From a bacterium (lineage in GTDB: Bacteria > Elusimicrobiota > Elusimicrobia > UBA1565 > UBA9628): a stretch of DNA of 6,519 bases. The notes under the pieces are model-generated. The model saw only the letters and a list, made by a program, of their open reading frames with translations, was not told the origin of the DNA and searched no databases. The DNA is taken from contig JAJYOT010000063.1 of NCBI GenBank assembly GCA_021796015.1, positions 1-6,519 on the forward strand, written 5' to 3'. The translations under genes were made by a program, and so were the position numbers. Below are positions 1 to 5,823 of this stretch, one piece after another (position 1 is the first letter of the stretch; each line of letters opens with the position of its first letter).

Positions 1-80
1 CCCACATGCAGGCAACAGGCATGGTCAACGACCATGTCATCGGTTGTTTCCGCCATCAAGAGCTCATCGGCCGACAGTAA
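1..80 (+). CDS. tag: DNA-3-methyladenine glycosylase I, C-terminal end (partial)
   Basis: This is the 3' end of a gene that begins before the window. The reading frame starts at base 3 and ends at the TAA at 78-80, giving 25 residues. The segment MQATGMVNDHVIGC closely matches the end of Tag, which in E. coli reads MQATGLVNDHVVGC from memory. Tag excises 3-methyladenine from alkylated DNA as the first step of base-excision repair in the cytoplasm. The His and Cys in NDHVIGC correspond to two of the four zinc ligands of the family's zinc snap, which joins the N- and C-termini, so this end appears intact. A short tail (FRHQELIGRQ) follows. Only the last part of the helix-hairpin-helix glycosylase fold is visible, so nothing can be said of the catalytic residues. 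It is separated from the next gene by 154 bases and is probably not part of the protease operon. Confidence 0.88.
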   Translation, partial: HMQATGMVNDHVIGCFRHQELIGRQ

Positions 81-105
81 AACAATTCAGGGAATCCATT
101 GTGTC

Positions 106-122
106 TTTCCGTGCGGCGGAAA
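106..122. terminator. Small inverted repeat downstream of tag
   Basis: TTTCCG (106-111) and CGGAAA (117-122) form a perfect 6-bp stem around the 5-base loop TGCGG, 25 bases after the tag stop codon. No T-run follows, so it is not a classical intrinsic terminator. A second, weaker fold is possible at 141-172 (GGAAA pairing with TTTCC around GCC-TTTT-GGC). The rest of the 81-234 spacer shows no ORF with coding character. Confidence 0.25.
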
Positions 123-234
123 TTCAGTAGGTCCTTTGCCGGAAACAATCTAGGCCTTTTGGCTCTATTTCCCAATGGGGCGTTGGATGTAGAATTGACT
201 GTGAAGGGATATATTGTTCCTTAGGGAAATTTTT

Positions 235-1476
235 ATGTTTAACTCATTTGTATTTGTTCGACGGCCCAAAATAGGGTTGTCTCTAGCGCTTGTCCTCGCT
301 CAAATCTCGTCTTCCGCTTTCGCCTTTGATTTCGCGGAAAGACCGGGATCCGCCGAATCGGTGCCGGGAATCATTCATCAAAATATTGTCGAGCCTTCTC
401 TTGGCGAAGGTCTCGGAGGGGCGAATTTAGAAGAGCCTCTCATTGAGAAAGAATCTTTAAAAGAAGATTCGGTTCTAAAAATGCGGAAGTCGAACGCATT
501 ACCCCGCGTCAAAAAGGTTTCTCTGGAAAGAGGCGTCCAATCAACCGCCAACGCTCCGCTCAATCGCAAAATCTGGAATTTGGGCCGAACAACTTCTTCG
601 GCGCCAGTTCTCTTCGCGAATTCCAATCAACGATTAAAAGAACGCTCGCGAAAAATCGCGCGGCAAGTAAAATCGGTTTTAAAGGCATGGGGAAAACCGG
701 CGGAATCGATTTCTCCCGCTGGAAAAAACGAAGGAGAAATCAGCTCCCTGGTTTTGTCCTTGCCGCGGGGAAACGGCTCCCAACAGCTTTATGCGCCGCT
801 TAACCAGAAAAGGGAGCTTATTAAAAACGCCGCGCCGCCGACAGAACCGCCCTCCGCCGCGTCTTTTGGATTAAAGCAAATTCTATTTTCCGTGGGCGTC
901 GGTTGTTTGATGCTCTCATGGTGGGGCGTGACGACCTTTCTTTCTCTCCATATGGGATATGTTCCGCACAGCAATTATCAGATTCCCCAGATTTCCGTTG
1001 GCTCTGCCTTCTGGATGGGATTTTTTGGACCGATCATCGAGGAGCTTGGGTTTAGGGTGGGGATGTTCGACGGTTTGCGTTGGGCCATGGTCAGGGGAGG
1101 AAAAATCAACCCCCGCAAGGCCTTGGTTATCGCAACGATTGCTGGGAGCGTTATTTTCACGGCTCTTCATGAGACGGCTGATCCCGTGTATTTCATGATT
1201 CGACTCGCTAGTTCCTTGCTGTTTATATTCGCTTATCGGAAAGCCGGATGGGCCGGCTCTTCTCTAGCTCATATGACGAATAACCTGGGGTTTCTGGCTT
1301 CCAAGTCGGGAATGACGCTCGCCCCCTGGATTTTTTTAATCGCCGTTTTGGGGTCCGTCGTTTGGGGTCTTCTTGTGTGGCTTAAAATTTTACCGGCAAA
1401 CGCGGAAGGAAAAAGCTTGTTTTGGGGTTCGGCGTGGGAATGGCTTGCCGCCCGGCGTTCCAAATCAATCAAATGA
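235..1476 (+). CDS. Exported-tail CPBP (CAAX/Rce1-type) intramembrane protease
   Basis: This is a 413-residue membrane protein of the CPBP family (type II CAAX protease/Rce1 relatives, glutamic intramembrane endopeptidases). All three family motifs are present: EELGFR at 269-274 (EExxxR), FTALH at 308-312 (FxxxH) and HMTNN at 346-350 (HxxxN). The catalytic residues therefore look intact. The N-terminus is a typical Sec signal peptide (RRPK, then a hydrophobic stretch, then AFA, with likely cleavage after residue 30). About 180 polar, basic, low-complexity residues follow before the membrane domain, which starts near residue 214. The last membrane segment is around 366-390. Bacterial CPBP proteins are usually shorter and lack such an exported extension. 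The ATG at 235 is preferred over a TTG at 214 because AGGGA (223-227) sits 7 bases upstream. The stop codon overlaps the next gene's start (ATGA), so the two are probably translated together. Known relatives act in prenyl-protein processing, bacteriocin maturation or self-immunity, and membrane proteolysis. The substrate here is unknown. Confidence 0.85.
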   Translation: MFNSFVFVRRPKIGLSLALVLAQISSSAFAFDFAERPGSAESVPGIIHQNIVEPSLGEGLGGANLEEPLIEKESLKEDSVLKMRKSNALPRVKKVSLERGVQSTANAPLNRKIWNLGRTTSSAPVLFANSNQRLKERSRKIARQVKSVLKAWGKPAESISPAGKNEGEISSLVLSLPRGNGSQQLYAPLNQKRELIKNAAPPTEPPSAASFGLKQILFSVGVGCLMLSWWGVTTFLSLHMGYVPHSNYQIPQISVGSAFWMGFFGPIIEELGFRVGMFDGLRWAMVRGGKINPRKALVIATIAGSVIFTALHETADPVYFMIRLASSLLFIFAYRKAGWAGSSLAHMTNNLGFLASKSGMTLAPWIFLIAVLGSVVWGLLVWLKILPANAEGKSLFWGSAWEWLAARRSKSIK

Positions 1477-2534
1477 AGATAAAAATCCCGCGAATTAAGT
1501 TTATCGTCGTCGGATTTTTATTGCTGCAATCGGCGGATATTTCCGCCTGGGCCTCGGATGGATTTTTTTCAACGAAGAATTCCCCTATTGAAAGCGTTCG
1601 TTTTGAAGAAAACCAATCTAGCGCTTTGTCGCTTGAGAAAAATCAAAACGGCGAAACTTCCAAATCGGGCGGGTTCTGGGTGTTTGGGCATCAAGGTTTG
1701 ACGCATGCCCAGTATAACGCGGTCTTGGACCAAATTCAATCCATTTATGGGCCGATCATCGCGGCCAAGGGAGGGAAACTGGTTATTCTTCGCGATTGGT
1801 TTTCGCCCATCGATAATGCGTGGCCCTATCGAATTGGGAGGCTTTATATCATCCATATGTATGGAGAAATGGCTCGCGATAAAGGCATGACGCAAGACGG
1901 TTATGCGCTGGTGGCGTGCCACGAAATCGGGCACCATTTGGGCGGAGCGCCCAAAATGAGGCATACCGCTTGGAAATCGGTCGAAGGCGAGGCGGATTAT
2001 TTCGCGACGCTTAAATGCCTGCGCAGAGTCTTTTCAAGTTCCGCCTCCGAATCTTTCACTCGTACCGGCGGCTTGAATCCTCTTGCGCGCAAAGCCTGCT
2101 CAAAGTCTTTTTCCAACGCTCAAGACGAAGCCGTCTGTGAACGCGAGATCATGGCGTCTTTGTCCATCGCTAAGATTTTAGATGGTTGGGATGGACGCTC
2201 GTTTTCTCCCTCACGTTTAGACACTCCGTCCAACCGGGTCGTTTCAGAAACGAGCGAAGCTCATCCCGATTCGCAATGCCGGCTCGATACCTATTTCCAA
2301 GGCGCTTTATGCCCCGTTCCCTATACCCAAGATATGGACGATCAAGATCCGTCCGTGGGGGCGTGCGCGCGGTCGCATGACGATCAGGTGGGGGTTCGGC
2401 CTCTCTGTTGGTATAAATCCGCGGGGACTGGCCGGGGGCGGTCCAAGGCTTTCTCATCGCGCTTGAAAGGTCAAATTAAAGTTCCCGAGATTTTACGCGA
2501 GGTTCAACCCGCCAATGTTTGGAAGGATCGATGA
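1473..2534 (+). CDS. Secreted HExxH zinc metalloprotease, Cys-rich
   Basis: The 353-residue product starts with a signal peptide (KIKIPRIK, a hydrophobic core, then AWA with likely cleavage after residue 27), so it should act outside the inner membrane. The zinc site is clear: HEIGHH at 150-155 (HExxH, with E151 as the catalytic base), followed by EGEADYFA at 171-178. E173 in that segment is the probable third zinc ligand, as in the EAD motif of gluzincin/M48-like peptidases. The mature part has eight cysteines (149, 182, 209, 222, 269, 280, 298, 312), suggesting disulfides and an oxidising compartment. The region after residue 240 is not recognised. The ATG at 1473 is chosen because it follows directly from the previous stop (ATGA) and gives a clean signal peptide. 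There is no Shine-Dalgarno, so translation probably depends on coupling to the upstream gene. An in-frame TTG at 1422 would add 17 residues that do not fit a signal peptide. Peptidase activity is well supported; family name and substrate are not. Confidence 0.82.
   Translation: MKIKIPRIKFIVVGFLLLQSADISAWASDGFFSTKNSPIESVRFEENQSSALSLEKNQNGETSKSGGFWVFGHQGLTHAQYNAVLDQIQSIYGPIIAAKGGKLVILRDWFSPIDNAWPYRIGRLYIIHMYGEMARDKGMTQDGYALVACHEIGHHLGGAPKMRHTAWKSVEGEADYFATLKCLRRVFSSSASESFTRTGGLNPLARKACSKSFSNAQDEAVCEREIMASLSIAKILDGWDGRSFSPSRLDTPSNRVVSETSEAHPDSQCRLDTYFQGALCPVPYTQDMDDQDPSVGACARSHDDQVGVRPLCWYKSAGTGRGRSKAFSSRLKGQIKVPEILREVQPANVWKDR
2521..2526 (+). promoter_or_regulatory. Shine-Dalgarno that decides the start of the small protein
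   Basis: GGAAGG lies 9 bases before the ATG at 2536 and inside the end of the metalloprotease gene. It favours 2536 over the in-frame ATG at 2515, which would overlap the upstream gene by 20 bases and has only a distant GAGG. Confidence 0.6.
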
Positions 2535-2535
2535 T

Positions 2536-2742
2536 ATGAAAACCAAAACCAAGAAAACCGCGAAAACTGGCAGTTCTTCTTCCCGAGCCGGAACCTATGT
2601 CTATGACGAGGCGTTGGGAAAAGTGATCCAGCTTTCCGGGCGAATTCCCGGCGTTTCCGCGAAAGGTAAATCCTCGGTGGGCGATTTTGAACCATCCTGC
2701 GGGAAAGCCCGGTGCTGCCGCGGACAAGGCGGCTGCGAATAA
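2536..2742 (+). CDS. Small Cys-ended protein of unknown function (68 aa)
   Basis: I do not recognise this family. The start lies 1 base after the metalloprotease stop codon and has a good ribosome binding site, so it is the third gene of the protease operon. The product has three visible parts: a Lys/Thr/Ser-rich, probably disordered N-terminus (1-18); a middle segment that looks folded or conserved (GTYVYDEALGKVIQLSGRIP, 19-38); and a Gly/Ser linker leading to a Cys-rich end with C55, C60, C61 and C67 (CX4CCX5C). There is no signal peptide or membrane segment. The four cysteines could bind a metal ion, form disulfides, or be a modification site. Because it is co-expressed with two proteases, it could be a substrate or regulator of them, but that is inference. 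Coding status is supported by the RBS, the tight spacing and its non-random composition. Confidence 0.65.
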   Translation: MKTKTKKTAKTGSSSSRAGTYVYDEALGKVIQLSGRIPGVSAKGKSSVGDFEPSCGKARCCRGQGGCE

Positions 2743-2748
2743 ACCGAC

Positions 2749-2773
2749 CCCAATCCTTAAACTGGGATTTGGG
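2749..2773. terminator. Possible bidirectional terminator between converging genes
   Basis: CCCAATCC (2749-2756) can pair with GGATTTGGG (2765-2773), giving 8 bp with one bulged base around an 8-base loop. It lies where the small protein gene (ending 2742) and the pseudouridine synthase gene (ending 2757 on the other strand) converge, and it overlaps the latter's stop codon. No T-tract is present on either side, so its function is uncertain. Confidence 0.3.
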
Positions 2774-3728
2774 CGGAATTGAGAGTTTCCTTGAAATCCT
2801 CCGGCCAATCGGCGCGGATTTCGAGCGGACGCCCCGTGCGCGGATGATTGAGGGATAATTTAAAAGCGTGAAGCATTTGTCTCGGCGCGCCGAGCTCTTT
2901 TAAGTCCGAATCCGTAATAGTTTTTTCGACGGCTTTTAAATAAGCCTTGCCGCCGTTGATGTAGAGCTTGTCTCCCGCGACGGGATATCCCAGATAAGCC
3001 AGATGAACGCGGATTTGGTGCAAACGTCCGGTTTGAGGGCGCGCGGCCACCAGGGAAAAACGCGTTCCAGAAGCCAAGCGTTTAAATTCTGTTTTGGCCC
3101 AAGCGCCTTTTCCGGTTGCTTGACGAGAATAAATTTCGGCATTTTCCCGGCCAATCGAAATCTCGACGGTTTTTGTTTTCCAAGGAAATTGTCTCAGGAC
3201 GATAGCGTGATACTCTTTTTGTAACTTATGATTGGAAAAAATTTCGCCAAGAGAGCGGGCCATTTCGCTTGATTTCGCCAAAAGAAAAACGCCGCTGGTT
3301 TCCCGATCAAGCCGGTGCGCGGGGCGGAGTTTGAGATCGGGAAATTGCTGTTTTAAAATTTCCGTGACCGTATTTTTAATTGATTTATCGCTGGGATGGC
3401 TTAAGAGCCCGGCGGGTTTATTGACGGCGATTAAATCCTTATCCTCATAGATAACGGGAAGGGTATTAAAAAGACATTCCGGCTCTATTATTTTAGGGTA
3501 GCGGATCAGGACCGTGTTTCCCTGGCGAAGCCGAAGAGAGGCTTTAGCCAATCGCCCTTGAATAAAAACGCGGCCTTCTCGAATGATTTCTTGGACGCGC
3601 GCGCGCGAGTAATTCTTGAGACGTAAGGCGAGGAAAAGATCGAGGCGGATATGATCTTGAGGCTTTTGAACCTCAAACGGAACTTCGACAAAAGAAGAAT
3701 CGCTTAACGACTTCAAATCATTGATCAC
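2757..3728 (-). CDS. RluA-family RNA pseudouridine synthase with S4 domain
   Basis: The 323-residue protein converts uridine to pseudouridine in RNA, most likely 23S rRNA, in the cytoplasm. An N-terminal S4 RNA-binding domain (about 26-75, including SRARVQEIIREGRVFIQG) is followed by the RluA catalytic domain. The signature HRLDRETSG at 138-146 contains the catalytic D141. The later family motif RLHQIRVHL (235-243) is present, as are the NKPAG segment (103-107) and GDKLY (252-256). Length and architecture fit RluD/RluC-type enzymes, but the target position cannot be told from sequence, so no symbol is given. The start is GTG at 3728. An in-frame TGA lies seven codons upstream and no other start codon intervenes. 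There is no Shine-Dalgarno. A candidate -10 sits 6 bases upstream, which would make the mRNA nearly leaderless. It is divergent from the response regulator gene. Confidence 0.92.
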   Translation of the reverse strand: MINDLKSLSDSSFVEVPFEVQKPQDHIRLDLFLALRLKNYSRARVQEIIREGRVFIQGRLAKASLRLRQGNTVLIRYPKIIEPECLFNTLPVIYEDKDLIAVNKPAGLLSHPSDKSIKNTVTEILKQQFPDLKLRPAHRLDRETSGVFLLAKSSEMARSLGEIFSNHKLQKEYHAIVLRQFPWKTKTVEISIGRENAEIYSRQATGKGAWAKTEFKRLASGTRFSLVAARPQTGRLHQIRVHLAYLGYPVAGDKLYINGGKAYLKAVEKTITDSDLKELGAPRQMLHAFKLSLNHPRTGRPLEIRADWPEDFKETLNSAQIPV

Positions 3729-3734
3729 GTTTTG

Positions 3735-3740
3735 ATTATG
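3735..3740 (-). promoter_or_regulatory. Candidate -10 element for the pseudouridine synthase gene
   Basis: Read on the - strand this is CATAAT, one mismatch from TATAAT, ending 6 bases before the GTG start. The -35 region is weak (TTTTGG at 17-bp spacing). Transcription would start at or next to the start codon. Confidence 0.3.
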
Positions 3741-3757
3741 GCATTTTCAGAAATGCC
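3740..3757. promoter_or_regulatory. Inverted repeat in divergent promoter region (operator candidate)
   Basis: GGCATTT and AAATGCC are perfect 7-bp arms separated by TCAG. The element lies in the 75-base spacer between the divergent pseudouridine synthase and response regulator genes, upstream of both. With no T-run on either side, a binding site for a dimeric regulator is more plausible than a terminator. The adjacent response regulator is one possible binder, although OmpR-type proteins more often use direct repeats. Confidence 0.35.
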
Positions 3758-3803
3758 CAAAAGGTGATATCTTATCTTGAGAATATTTTGATTTGGAGGA
3801 TTA

Positions 3804-4496
3804 ATGGCTAAGATTTTGATTGTGGATGACGATGAGGCGGTTCTTAATGTTCTCAAAAGATATCTTAAAGCTGAGGGGTATGTCGTCCTTACGACCAATG
3901 ATCCTTCCGAGGCGCTACTTTTCGCGCGAGAATCCCATCCAGATCTCATTTTGGCCGACGCTGAAATGCCGGGGCTTGATGGTTATTCGGTTTGTCGTCT
4001 CATTAGAAAAGAAGAGTCGGTTAAATCAACTCCGATTATCATCATGTCAGGCGAGCGCAAATCAGACAAGGATGTTCTTTCCGGTTTTGAAGTTGGAGTA
4101 GATGATTATGTGGCTAAGCCTTTTGTTTTACCGGTTCTCAAAGCGCGCATCCAGGCGGTTTTAAAGCGCACTCAATCTGTCGGTCAACGGAATGGAGAAA
4201 TTTTAAGCCGCGTTGGAATCGAACTTAATCAGGAATCTCGAACAGCTGCCGTTTCTGGAAAGATTCTTTCACTGACGCGAAAGGAATTTGATCTTCTGTG
4301 CGTTTTGATGGAAAAAGCGGGGCGAGTCTTAAGCGTGAATTATCTTCTCGAAACCGTTTGGGGTTACGATCCCGCCAATTACAACGATCCAGGCACCGTC
4401 GAAGTCCACATTTCCCATCTGCGGAAAAAGCTGGGAGCCAAGGCCGCCCAACATATTGTCAATGTTTTAGGACACGGATATAAATTCGAACCCTGA
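3804..4496 (+). CDS. OmpR/PhoB-family two-component response regulator
   Basis: The 230-residue protein has a complete receiver domain (about 1-120) and a winged-helix DNA-binding domain (about 133-230). The receiver keeps the acidic cluster D8-D10, the phospho-acceptor D52 (ILADAEMPG), S82 in the Thr/Ser position and K105 (DYVAKPF). It should therefore be phosphorylatable. The effector domain shows the usual OmpR/PhoB features: LTRKEFDLLCVLM (157-169), VWGYD (185-189), TVEVHISHLRKKL (198-210) and the C-terminal GHGYKFEP hairpin. It would bind DNA as a dimer when phosphorylated. Start: ATG preceded by GGAGGA (3795-3800). No histidine kinase is directly adjacent. The nearest is the incomplete kinase gene at 5841, beyond the lipoprotein operon, so the partner is unproven. 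Its stop lies only 6 bases from the stop of the converging lipoprotein operon, with no visible terminator. Confidence 0.95.
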   Translation: MAKILIVDDDEAVLNVLKRYLKAEGYVVLTTNDPSEALLFARESHPDLILADAEMPGLDGYSVCRLIRKEESVKSTPIIIMSGERKSDKDVLSGFEVGVDDYVAKPFVLPVLKARIQAVLKRTQSVGQRNGEILSRVGIELNQESRTAAVSGKILSLTRKEFDLLCVLMEKAGRVLSVNYLLETVWGYDPANYNDPGTVEVHISHLRKKLGAKAAQHIVNVLGHGYKFEP

Positions 4497-4502
4497 TTTT
4501 CC

Positions 4503-5300
4503 CTATAATTGAGCCCAGAGATTTTTAGCTAACTCCTCGGCAGATTTAGTTCCGGCTTTTTGACTCGCCTGAGACAAGGCCCGCTCAAAAGCGAGGTTTT
4601 TGCTTCCACCTACTCCTGCGGCTTCAACCCAACGGTCAACAACTAGGCGATGTTTGAGGGTGTCTTTAATTTGAATATCAATTTTGGTCCGGCAGGATTT
4701 AAGATTTCCAAGCAGGGGGGAATTAAGAAATTTAAATGAAAGCCCTCGAACATGCACGATGAAACGGCCGGATTTATTTTGGGATAAGTTGAAGGAAAAC
4801 CCCCGGCTTTTAAAACCTGCTTCTACCCTGGCGAGAGCTAATTTTGACCAGGGGCTTCTTTTGAGTTTTCCGCCTTCGATAAGCGTCAAGGATTGAGAAT
4901 TAGGGGGCGCTTTTGAAAAAAGAGAGAGTTGCGGCTGTTCGCTGGGCGGCAATGGAGACACTACCGCTTTGATTGCGACTTGATAGATGCCTCCATTTTC
5001 TCCTTCTTTTAGGATGTCATAGTGATTGATAACCCCGGAAGATTCTGCGTCGATGGCTTCGTGGGTGATGACGGAAGCGTTGAGTTCCGTGGCCTCGGAT
5101 ATCCGCAACCCCAACGCTTTTTCGATCGCCGCTTTTTCCGCCCTCGCTAAGGCCTTGGCGCGGCAGGAAGGCCTGTCTTGTGGGTTTAGGCGAGCTTCTC
5201 CTTGAGCCATCACCGTTTGAGCGTGCGTCTGATTTTTCATGGTCGCACACCCGCCCCAGATAATTGTCAAGGCGGCCCAGAGGGCGTTTTTGTTTTCCAT
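4503..5300 (-). CDS. FlgT-N/LPP20-like envelope protein, probable lipoprotein
   Basis: The 265-residue protein begins with a hydrophobic leader ending WGGC (C18). This looks like a lipobox but has Trp at -3 and a nearly uncharged N-terminus, so lipidation is likely rather than certain. Residues about 30-115 follow the FlgT N-terminal/LPP20 pattern: a GEARL-type strand, a long helix with regularly spaced Ala (AKALARAEKAAIEKALG), a variable segment with SSGVINHYDIL, and a closing strand IYQVAIKAVV. A Pro-rich linker (116-123) leads to a second part (about 145-265) with a similar strand-helix style, in which sALARVEAGFKSRGF-like and AFERALSQASQKAG segments stand out. That part was not matched to a named family. 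FlgT proper is a flagellar assembly factor, but no flagellar genes are visible here, so the symbol is withheld. It is the second gene of a - strand operon, and its ATG shares one base with the previous stop (TAATG). Confidence 0.72.
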   Translation of the reverse strand: MENKNALWAALTIIWGGCATMKNQTHAQTVMAQGEARLNPQDRPSCRAKALARAEKAAIEKALGLRISEATELNASVITHEAIDAESSGVINHYDILKEGENGGIYQVAIKAVVSPLPPSEQPQLSLFSKAPPNSQSLTLIEGGKLKRSPWSKLALARVEAGFKSRGFSFNLSQNKSGRFIVHVRGLSFKFLNSPLLGNLKSCRTKIDIQIKDTLKHRLVVDRWVEAAGVGGSKNLAFERALSQASQKAGTKSAEELAKNLWAQL

Positions 5301-5743
5301 TAAAGCCTGGCCTCCAACAAGTCAGCTAAGCGCTCTTTCGGGAGTCTTAAGGTCACCACGCAACCGTTGTCGGAGGTGAATTCGCTTTTGACGACCTCGG
5401 CGCCTTTAATCACGGCGTTAACCTCGGTCTTGATGTTGGAATCCGATTCCATCGCTTTTTTGACCGTAATGCCGCCGGTGAGTTTCACGCCTTCAATCAT
5501 CGTCAACATTTCGTATTGGGCTTTGACTATCGCGGCGTCCCGAGACAAGGCCTTTCTTTGCGTTTCGGTGGGAATACCGGGGTCGGCCGCGCCGATTCCG
5601 ATGGATTCAAAATATTTTCCTCTTTCCGATTCTTGATTGATGGTGTCCGGTATTTTTCCGTTCTTAACTTGATTGGCGACTGTTCCGCACCCTGATAGCG
5701 CCACGACCGCAATCCACGCAACTTTTCTCCAATTGTTTTTCAT
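5300..5743 (-). CDS. LPP20-family lipoprotein
   Basis: This is a 147-residue outer-envelope lipoprotein. The leader is clear: basic MKNNWRK, a hydrophobic core, and the lipobox LSGC with lipidated C19. Asp is absent at +2, so sorting to the outer membrane would be expected under the E. coli rule. Residues about 45-138 match the LPP20 type: the ESIGIGAADPG strand, the long helix TQRKALSRDAAIVKAQYEML, a variable stretch with the VNAVIKGAEVV strand, and a closing strand CVVTLRLP. LPP20 proteins are small lipoproteins of poorly defined function first known from Helicobacter. The start is ATG at 5743 with a strong AGGAGG 5 bases upstream (5754-5749). It is the first gene of the operon and is translationally coupled to the FlgT-like gene. 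The domain resembles the N-terminal half of that neighbour, so the two may derive from one ancestral domain. Confidence 0.8.
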   Translation of the reverse strand: MKNNWRKVAWIAVVALSGCGTVANQVKNGKIPDTINQESERGKYFESIGIGAADPGIPTETQRKALSRDAAIVKAQYEMLTMIEGVKLTGGITVKKAMESDSNIKTEVNAVIKGAEVVKSEFTSDNGCVVTLRLPKERLADLLEARL

Positions 5744-5768
5744 GGCCCCCTCCTTTACTTCTGGTAAA

Positions 5769-5774
5769 ATTGTA
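5769..5774 (-). promoter_or_regulatory. Candidate -10 element of the lipoprotein operon
   Basis: Read on the - strand this is TACAAT, one mismatch from consensus, 25 bases before the ATG and just upstream of the Shine-Dalgarno. A 17-bp spacer would put the -35 inside the 5786-5800 palindrome. No good -35 hexamer is seen there, which suggests dependence on an activator. Confidence 0.35.
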
Positions 5775-5785
5775 TCTTGCTCTGC

Positions 5786-5800
5786 TTAAGCGACGCTTAA
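5786..5800. promoter_or_regulatory. Perfect 15-base palindrome in divergent promoter region (operator candidate)
   Basis: TTAAGCG-A-CGCTTAA has perfect 7-bp arms around one central base. It lies in the 97-base spacer between the divergent lipoprotein operon and the histidine kinase gene. At 17-bp spacing it covers the -35 position of both candidate promoters (TACAAT at 5774-5769 on the - strand, TAAAAT at 5818-5823 on the + strand). This placement fits a dimeric regulator controlling both directions. Confidence 0.45.
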
Positions 5801-5817
5801 CGGGCGCTGAAATCCGG

Positions 5818-5823
5818 TAAAAT
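5818..5823 (+). promoter_or_regulatory. Candidate -10 element of the histidine kinase gene
   Basis: TAAAAT, one mismatch from consensus, 17 bases before the ATG at 5841. The octamer GGTAAAAT also occurs at 5763-5770. The -35 region overlaps the palindrome and is weak, as on the opposite strand. Confidence 0.3.

Noticed and set aside
195..215. TTGACT (195-200) and TATATT (210-215) as a promoter for the protease operon
   Set aside because: Each hexamer is good, but the spacing is only 9 bases, far below the usual 16-18. No alternative pair was convincing.
378..626. 82-codon open frame on the - strand
   Set aside because: Lies opposite the low-complexity extension of the CPBP protease. Long antisense frames are expected there and no start signal is seen.
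1569..1964. 131-codon open frame on the - strand
   Set aside because: It lies wholly antisense to the metalloprotease, across its HExxH coding region, and shows no domain, RBS or compositional sign of coding.
2476..2808. 110-codon open frame on the - strand spanning the convergent junction
   Set aside because: It overlaps the ends of three better supported genes in other frames and resembles nothing.
3740..3757. Inverted repeat as an intrinsic terminator
   Set aside because: No T-run follows on either strand, and the element lies between divergent genes where no transcript should end.
4504..4509. Perfect TATAAT on the + strand
   Set aside because: It sits at the convergent end of two genes with no -35 element (TAAATT at 17 bp) and no + strand gene downstream to serve.
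4503..5743. Assignment of the lipoprotein pair as flagellar genes (flgT/flgO/flgP)
   Set aside because: Similarity is at the level of domain pattern only and no flagellar gene is in the window, so the symbols would overstate the evidence.
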